From contig NZ_SMAG01000004.1 of the NCBI RefSeq assembly GCF_004341825.1, forward strand, positions 1 to 64,000: a stretch of DNA of 64,000 nt, in the 5' to 3' direction. Position numbers and translations under genes: made by a program. Source of the DNA: Hazenella coriacea. GTDB lineage: Bacteria > Bacillota > Bacilli > Thermoactinomycetales > Thermoactinomycetaceae. This document shows, piece after piece, positions 58,423 through 64,000 of this stretch. Every line of letters starts with the position of its first letter. Positions within the stretch are counted from its first letter, which is position 1. The notes under the pieces are model-generated. The model ran no database searches. It saw only the letters and a program-made list of their open reading frames with translations, and was not told where the DNA came from.

Positions 58423-61400
58423 TCAAGAAGTAGATCGAGCGTTGCTATCATCTTCCAGATCGAAATCTAGTTTGTCATTGGCCGATTCTTCATCCTCATC
58501 CAATTCACGCATCTCAATTTCTTGTTCATTTTCAGCCAAGATTTTTACATCCATCCCTAGGGATTGTAATTCTTTAATCAATACCTTAAACGACTCAGGA
58601 ACACCTGGTTCGGGAACATTTTCCCCTTTGACAATCGCTTCATAAGTTTTGACACGTCCAACGACATCGTCTGACTTAACGGTCAAGATCTCTTGTAGAG
58701 TATATGCAGCTCCGTACGCTTCAAGAGCCCATACCTCCATCTCACCAAAACGTTGTCCACCAAACTGAGCTTTACCGCCAAGTGGCTGTTGAGTAACCAA
58801 AGAGTAAGGTCCTGTAGAACGAGCATGAATTTTATCGTCAACCATATGAGCAAGTTTGATCATGTACATCACACCAACGGTTACACGGTTCTCAAATGAT
58901 TCTCCCGTTCGACCATCATAAAGAATCGTTTTTCCGTCTTCATCAAAGCCTGCTTCTTTCAAGGTATCAAATACATCAATCTCTGAAGCACCATCAAAAA
59001 CTGGTGTTGCCATATGGATGCCAAGTGCTTTGGAAGCCATTCCCAAGTGCACTTCCAATACCTGCCCGATATTCATCCTCGATGGTACCCCAAGTGGATT
59101 CAGAACTACTTCTACGGGTCTACCATCTGGTAAGAATGGCATATCTTCTTCTGGCATCACACGGGCAATAACGCCTTTATTTCCGTGACGTCCTGCCATC
59201 TTGTCTCCTTCAGAAATTTTACGTTTTTGAGCGATGTAGACACGAACAAGCTGGTTAACTCCTGGAGGCAATTCATCCCCATTTTCACGAGTAAACACTT
59301 TTACATCTACTACAATCCCATCGGTTCCATGAGGAACACGGAGAGATGTATCACGAACTTCACGAGCTTTTTCACCAAAGATCGCATGTAGGAGACGCTC
59401 TTCCGCAGTCAGTTCAGTCACACCTTTAGGCGTCACTTTTCCGACGAGAATATCACCAGCTTTGATCTCAGCTCCGATCCGGATAATTCCACGTTCGTCT
59501 AAGTTACGTAACGCATCTTCCCCTACGTTAGGGATGTCACGAGTCATTTCTTCAGGTCCAAGCTTGGTATCCCTTGCTTCGGAGTCGTATTTCTCAATGT
59601 GAATCGAGGTATACACATCTTCTTTCACAAGCTTTTCACTAAGTAGAATCGCGTCTTCATAGTTGTAACCTTCCCAAGTCATAAAGGCGACGACAACATT
59701 TCGTCCTAATGCCATTTCTCCTTGTTCGGTTGAAGGACCGTCTGCTAGGGTATCACCTTGTTTCACTATTTCCCCAGTCCGAACCACTGGACGCTGATTC
59801 ACACAAGTTCCTTGGTTAGAGCGAGTAAATTTGGTGATGATATACTTATCGAGATCACCTTTAACAAGACGACCATCTACTTCCTCTTCATGGCGTACCC
59901 AGATTTCATCCGCAGTCACACGCTCTACAACACCTGGGCGTTTCGCTCGAATCATCACCCCAGAGTCACGTGCTGCTACATGCTCCATTCCCGTTCCGAT
60001 AAAAGGAGCCTCTGGTTTCAACAAGGGAACTGCTTGCCGCTGCATGTTCGATCCCATCAAAGCACGGTTGGAGTCATCATTTTCCAAGAATGGAATACAA
60101 GCAGTTGCGACAGAGACCACTTGTTTGGGTGAAACGTCCATATAGTCAACCCGGTCTTTAGATACTGGGATAATCTCGCTCTTATGGCGTACGGTAACCA
60201 TGTCATTCTCGAATGTACCGTCTTCATTTAGAGCAGCGTTCGCTTGTGCCACATAATAATTGTCTTCTTCGTCCGCAGTCAAATAATCGATCCGCTCAGT
60301 GACTTGACCTGTATCAGGGTCTACACGGCGATAAGGGGTTTCAATAAACCCATAAGCATTGATGCGGGCAAAAGTAGACAACGAGTTGATCAGACCAATG
60401 TTCGGACCCTCAGGAGTTTCGATCGGACACATCCGACCATAGTGTGAGTGGTGAACGTCACGCACTTCGAACCCTGCTCTCTCCCGGGTCAAACCTCCAG
60501 GTCCTAACGCCGACAAACGACGTTTATGTGTCAACTCAGCCAATGGATTGGTTTGATCCATAAACTGAGACAGCTGGCTACTTCCAAAGAATTCTTTAAT
60601 CGAAGCGATCACAGGACGAATATTAATTAACGCCTGTGGTGTGATCGCATTGGCATCCTGAATGGACATCCGTTCCCGGACAACACGCTCCATTCGAGAT
60701 AAACCGATGCGGAATTGATTCTGTAATAGCTCACCCACGGAACGTAACCGGCGATTACCTAAATGGTCAATATCATCCGTTGAACCTACTCCATGCAACA
60801 AATCAATAAAATAGTTGATAGAAGCAATAATATCTGCTGGAGTAATGTTTTTTACGGATTGATCCACTTCTGCATTGGAAATCACTTTAATCACTTTACT
60901 CTCATCAAGAGGTGAATAAATTTTCACAGTTTGTAAACGAATGGGACCTTCATCAGGTACTCCACCACGAACTGTATAATCATGAAGTCCAAAAGCTGTT
61001 TCACCAGTAAGTACTGGAAGTAACTTATCAAGAACACGACGCTCCAACACTTGTCCAGCATCAGCCAAAATTTCACCTGTTTCAGGATCAACAATGGGTT
61101 CAGCTAGCTTCTGGTTCAAGAGTCGATTTTTGATATGCAATTTTTTGTTCATCTTGTAACGACCGACATTCGCTAAGTCATATCGTTTAGGATCAAAGAA
61201 ACGTGCGAACAATAAACTGCGGGCGTTATCCGCTGTTGGTGGTTCTCCTGGGCGTAACCGTTCGTAGATTTCGATGAGTGCTTTGTCCGTGTTGGTTGTG
61301 TTGTCTTTATCTAGTGAGTTACGAACATACTCATCGTCACCAAGCAAATCGATGATCTCAGCATCAGAACCGAAACCTAGTGCACGCAAAAGAACCGTCA

Positions 61401-61971
61401 CAGGGATTTTTCTCGTACGGTCGATTCGCACATAGATGATATCCTTCGCGTCGGTTTCAAACTCTAGCCATGCACCCCGATTGGGAATGACTGTTGCTGT
61501 AAAAGCTGGCTTCCCGTTTTTGTCCACTTTCGTGTTATAATACACACTAGGTGAACGAACCAATTGGCTTACGATGACCCGCTCAGCACCATTAATGATA
61601 AAAGTACCTGTATCGGTCATCAGAGGGAAGTCACCCATAAATACTTCCTGTTCCTTTACTTCACCCGTTTCTTTGTTGATGAGACGAACCTTTACCCGTA
61701 AAGGGGCCGCATATGTTACTTCGCTCTCTTTTGACTTTTTCACATCATACTTGGGTTCACCTAAGCTGTAGTCGATAAACTCAAGTACCAGGTTTCCTGT
61801 GAAATCTTCGATTGGCGAGATATCTTGGAACATTTCGCGCAATCCTTCATCTAAAAACCACTGGTACGACTTCTGTTGTATTTCGATAAGGTTCGGCAAC
61901 TCCAACACTTCATTAATACGAGCATAACTACGACGTTGCCGACGACCACACTGGACCATTTTACCAGCCAA
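58423..61971 (-). CDS. rpoB: DNA-directed RNA polymerase subunit beta
   Basis: 1182 residues ([26 protein letters not shown] ...). The rifampicin pocket ([29 protein letters not shown]) is of the wild-type form. Ends in an acidic tail (DDSNARSTS). TTG start after GGGGGGAG. Followed by rpoC after 71 bases. Confidence 0.98.
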   Translation of the reverse strand: MAGKMVQCGRRQRRSYARINEVLELPNLIEIQQKSYQWFLDEGLREMFQDISPIEDFTGNLVLEFIDYSLGEPKYDVKKSKESEVTYAAPLRVKVRLINKETGEVKEQEVFMGDFPLMTDTGTFIINGAERVIVSQLVRSPSVYYNTKVDKNGKPAFTATVIPNRGAWLEFETDAKDIIYVRIDRTRKIPVTVLLRALGFGSDAEIIDLLGDDEYVRNSLDKDNTTNTDKALIEIYERLRPGEPPTADNARSLLFARFFDPKRYDLANVGRYKMNKKLHIKNRLLNQKLAEPIVDPETGEILADAGQVLERRVLDKLLPVLTGETAFGLHDYTVRGGVPDEGPIRLQTVKIYSPLDESKVIKVISNAEVDQSVKNITPADIIASINYFIDLLHGVGSTDDIDHLGNRRLRSVGELLQNQFRIGLSRMERVVRERMSIQDANAITPQALINIRPVIASIKEFFGSSQLSQFMDQTNPLAELTHKRRLSALGPGGLTRERAGFEVRDVHHSHYGRMCPIETPEGPNIGLINSLSTFARINAYGFIETPYRRVDPDTGQVTERIDYLTADEEDNYYVAQANAALNEDGTFENDMVTVRHKSEIIPVSKDRVDYMDVSPKQVVSVATACIPFLENDDSNRALMGSNMQRQAVPLLKPEAPFIGTGMEHVAARDSGVMIRAKRPGVVERVTADEIWVRHEEEVDGRLVKGDLDKYIITKFTRSNQGTCVNQRPVVRTGEIVKQGDTLADGPSTEQGEMALGRNVVVAFMTWEGYNYEDAILLSEKLVKEDVYTSIHIEKYDSEARDTKLGPEEMTRDIPNVGEDALRNLDERGIIRIGAEIKAGDILVGKVTPKGVTELTAEERLLHAIFGEKAREVRDTSLRVPHGTDGIVVDVKVFTRENGDELPPGVNQLVRVYIAQKRKISEGDKMAGRHGNKGVIARVMPEEDMPFLPDGRPVEVVLNPLGVPSRMNIGQVLEVHLGMASKALGIHMATPVFDGASEIDVFDTLKEAGFDEDGKTILYDGRTGESFENRVTVGVMYMIKLAHMVDDKIHARSTGPYSLVTQQPLGGKAQFGGQRFGEMEVWALEAYGAAYTLQEILTVKSDDVVGRVKTYEAIVKGENVPEPGVPESFKVLIKELQSLGMDVKILAENEQEIEMRELDEDEESANDKLDFDLEDDSNARSTS

Positions 61972-62213
61972 ACAAACTCCCCCCTCGTACCCAGTCGAAA
62001 GCCGCTAGATGGGCGACTGTTAAAGCTAAAAAAAGAAAATGGGTTATATTGGCAACCTCATTTTTCCACCTATAAGTAGTCTATTTACCTATCTTAACCA
62101 GTTTGATATACAATCATACCTAACCTGGACATCAAAAATAATGTTTACTGAATACGGTTCTTTGTGGATAGACTTTCTGCAATTTATAACGTTATCACAA
62201 GCGGAAAATCATG
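61972..62213 (-). promoter_or_regulatory. rpoB leader and candidate promoter region
   Basis: A 242-base gap between the methyltransferase and rpoB. TTGACA (62213-62218, minus) overlaps the methyltransferase stop, but the matching -10 is poor; another TTGATG with weak -10 lies near 62130. A dyad ATAACGTTAT occurs near 62187. The region probably carries a promoter or attenuator for rpoBC, but I cannot define it exactly. Confidence 0.4.
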
Positions 62214-62819
62214 TCAATCACAATTCATCGCTTGAATGATCCAATACCCCTTCTTCTGTTCAATCGTTTTCACAGAGGAGTATATTTGTTCCAACTCTTT
62301 TTTTGCAGATTGTGCTCCTTGTTGTTTACGGATTACGATCCAAAGAGAACCATTCTGTGTAAGATGATCTTTTGCTTCAGCAAATAAACGATAGATGGTT
62401 TCTTTCCCAACACGAATCGGTGGATTAAACAAAATATGGTCAAAGTCTTTGTCCGAAATCGCTTTAAAACCATTACTCACTAATGTTTTTACACGATTAG
62501 AAACTTGGTTTCGTTTTGCATTTTCAGCTGCGAGTTCAACCGCCCGATCATTCACGTCCACCATCACTACTTGTGTTTGGGGATGAGCATAAGCGACAGA
62601 AATGCCAATCGGTCCATATCCACATCCTAAATCTAATACTTTGGATCTTTGACCGATTTCTACTGTCTCAATGAGTAAACGACTACCAAAATCTACACCT
62701 TTCTTCGAAAAAACTCCTGCATCAGTTTGAAATGTAAAGGAATGATTGAGTAGATGTGCTTGAAATTGACGTTCTTCCGATTTCGAAGATGGATGAGGTG
62801 AATAGTAGTGGTCGCTCAT
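62214..62819 (-). CDS. RsmC-like class I SAM-dependent methyltransferase (YbxB)
   Basis: 201 residues with motif I DLGCGYGPIGI, an acidic ribose contact (MVDVNDRAVELA) and the N-type target motif NPPIRVGK, as in 16S rRNA guanine-N2 methyltransferases of the RsmC group. It lies between rplL and rpoB, the place of ybxB in B. subtilis. Substrate is inferred. Confidence 0.85.
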   Translation of the reverse strand: MSDHYYSPHPSSKSEERQFQAHLLNHSFTFQTDAGVFSKKGVDFGSRLLIETVEIGQRSKVLDLGCGYGPIGISVAYAHPQTQVVMVDVNDRAVELAAENAKRNQVSNRVKTLVSNGFKAISDKDFDHILFNPPIRVGKETIYRLFAEAKDHLTQNGSLWIVIRKQQGAQSAKKELEQIYSSVKTIEQKKGYWIIQAMNCD

Positions 62820-62930
62820 TTTTGGAACCCCCTATGATCGCTACAACTATAAAGGAAGATCACAAAACCTTCTTGTTGTATAGACGACCACCTTTGATTA
62901 AACTTTGTGAAGTTGTATTGATACAAAAGC

Positions 62931-62956
62931 GACCCGCCGACCGATGACGACGGGTC
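62931..62956 (-). terminator. Hairpin after rplL
   Basis: GACCCG (62931-62936) with CGGGTC (62951-62956), followed on the minus strand by GCTTTTGTAT. A weak terminator or attenuator that would lower rpoBC expression relative to rplJL. Confidence 0.5.
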
Positions 62957-62975
62957 AGACCGATGATCAAATCAA

Positions 62976-63338
62976 TTACTTGACTTCTACAACAGCACCG
63001 GCTTCTTCGAGTTCTGCTTTGATTTTGTCAGCATCTTCTTTGGATACAGCTTCTTTAACTGGTTTTGGTGCTCCATCAACAAGTGCTTTTGCTTCTTTCA
63101 ATCCAAGACCAGTAATGCCACGAACAGCTTTGATCACGTTGATTTTGGAAGAACCAGCGCTTGTAAGGATTACGTCAAACTCGGTTTGTTCTGCAGCGGC
63201 TTCTCCACCTGCTGCTCCACCCATTACAACTGGTGCAGCTGCGGTTACACCAAATTCTTCTTCAATTGCTTTTACAAGGTCATTCAGTTCAAGAACGGTC
63301 ATGTTCTTAACTGCTTCAATAATTTGTTCTTTAGTCAT
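62976..63338 (-). CDS. rplL: 50S ribosomal protein L7/L12
   Basis: 120 residues: helical N-terminal dimer domain, Ala/Gly hinge ([19 protein letters not shown]) and C-terminal factor-binding domain ([25 protein letters not shown]). Stalk protein for translation factors. Confidence 0.98.
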   Translation of the reverse strand: MTKEQIIEAVKNMTVLELNDLVKAIEEEFGVTAAAPVVMGGAAGGEAAAEQTEFDVILTSAGSSKINVIKAVRGITGLGLKEAKALVDGAPKPVKEAVSKEDADKIKAELEEAGAVVEVK

Positions 63339-63397
63339 GACTAGAAACCTCCCTGTTAAATGTAAATATATAATTTAGATGGTTAAAAATAGATTTT

Positions 63398-63904
63398 TTA
63401 CGCTTCAGGAGCTGCTTCGCCATCCTTCTCAGCGACTGCTTGAACAGCAAGTGCAAGGTTACGCACAGGTGCTTGTAATACACTAAGCAACATAGAGAGT
63501 AAACCTTCGCGAGATGGTAGAACAGCAAGCTCTTTAATTTGCTCGAATCCAACTACGTTTCCTTCAACAACGCCACCTTTGATTTCTAAGGCTTTGTTCT
63601 CTTTAGCAAAATTGTAGAGGATTTTCGCTGGAGCTACCACATCCTCGTTACTAAATGCGATAGCAGTAGGTCCTGTTAGATGCTGATTTAGATCGGATAA
63701 GCCCACTTGCTCAGTCGCACGACGAGTCAATGTGTTTTTCATTACATGTAGCTCAACACCAGCTTCACGCAATTGTTTACGAAGTTCGTTGGATTGTTTC
63801 ACTGTTAGACCGCGATAATCAGTAACGATGGTACTTTTACTTGAGGATAATTTCTCAGCGATCTCAGCTACGACTACTTTTTTCTGTTCAATTGCTTTGG
63901 ACAT
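63398..63904 (-). CDS. rplJ: 50S ribosomal protein L10
   Basis: 168 residues ([34 protein letters not shown] ...), base of the L12 stalk. ATG after GAGGAGGTG. Autoregulates with L12 through the leader upstream. Confidence 0.98.
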   Translation of the reverse strand: MSKAIEQKKVVVAEIAEKLSSSKSTIVTDYRGLTVKQSNELRKQLREAGVELHVMKNTLTRRATEQVGLSDLNQHLTGPTAIAFSNEDVVAPAKILYNFAKENKALEIKGGVVEGNVVGFEQIKELAVLPSREGLLSMLLSVLQAPVRNLALAVQAVAEKDGEAAPEA

Positions 63905-63911
63905 GAGTACA

Positions 63912-64000
63912 CCTCCTCAATCAAAGAAGTATCAATAAAAAAAGAAAAAGCCCCCGTAGACATAGGAAGGCTTATGTAAGCATATAGAAAATGCTCCACA
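63912..64000 (-). promoter_or_regulatory. L10 leader with attenuator hairpin (partial)
   Basis: Upstream of rplJ the minus strand has AGCCTTC ... GGGGGCT pairing (about 63951-63975, with G-U pairs) followed by TTTTTCTTTTTTT, a terminator-like element of the L10 leader class that L10-L12 complexes control. The 5' part of the leader is beyond the window end. Confidence 0.65.

Noticed and set aside
54734-61971. Many open frames antisense to rpoB and rpoC
   Set aside because: They lack ribosome sites and protein-like composition and are explained by the codon pattern of the sense genes.

Overview
The window looks like the chromosome of an endospore-forming member of the Bacillales. The evidence is the gene order 16S rRNA - (OsmC, SpoIIM-like) - pdaB - kbaA - gerD - mrp/salA - cwlD ahead of rpsI-rplM-truA-ecfTA2A1-rplQ-rpoA..., plus SD-rich starts with many TTG/GTG codons and sporulation-type promoters before pdaB and gerD. 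Family-level placement (possibly Thermoactinomycetaceae) is only a guess. Most housekeeping genes lie on the minus strand, so the operons read from high to low coordinates.

Region by region: (1) 1-600 holds the 5' end of a 16S rRNA gene with its leader, an rrn promoter and an AT-rich upstream element. (2) 597-5876 carries OsmC, a SpoIIM-family protein and the sporulation/germination set pdaB, kbaA, gerD, mrp/salA and cwlD. (3) About 5.97-16.2 kb is an accessory island between cwlD and rpsI. It has a gene remnant cut by a TetR-MFS-FtsX-ABC efflux cassette, a YdbS/YdbT-like pair, a degraded copy of the 3' end of rpsI, and a decaying MerR/small-membrane-protein/SMR-pair cluster. (4) 16.3-35.8 kb is the S10-spc-alpha ribosomal protein superoperon with secY, adk, map, infA, rpoA, the ECF transporter module, truA and rplM-rpsI. 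(5) 36-49.8 kb is a second accessory block between rpsJ and tuf. It encodes a TPR protein/AAA+ ATPase pair, an NreB/NreC-like two-component system, a sulfide/persulfide oxidation operon (TusA, SQR, DUF1641, TSUP, TusA-rhodanese, rhodanese-persulfide dioxygenase) and a GntR-controlled ABC transporter operon on the plus strand. (6) 49.9-64 kb is the str and rpoBC block: tuf, fusA, rpsG, rpsL, rplGB, rpoC, rpoB, rsmC-like, rplL, rplJ and part of the L10 leader.

The most interesting points are as follows. A 7-4-7 GC-rich dyad lies about 43 bases upstream of the inferred start of the sulfide operon. That operon is followed by a histidine kinase with three of the four cysteines of the NreB iron-sulfur motif and by a NarL-type regulator, which suggests a sulfur- or redox-responsive circuit. 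An operon encodes an AAA+ ATPase with its own TPR domain and a membrane-anchored TPR partner, function unknown. A decayed second copy of the rpsI tail sits about 2 kb from the intact gene. The GntR gene seems to start at ATT. Ribosomal protein L24 carries an insertion in its KOW region.
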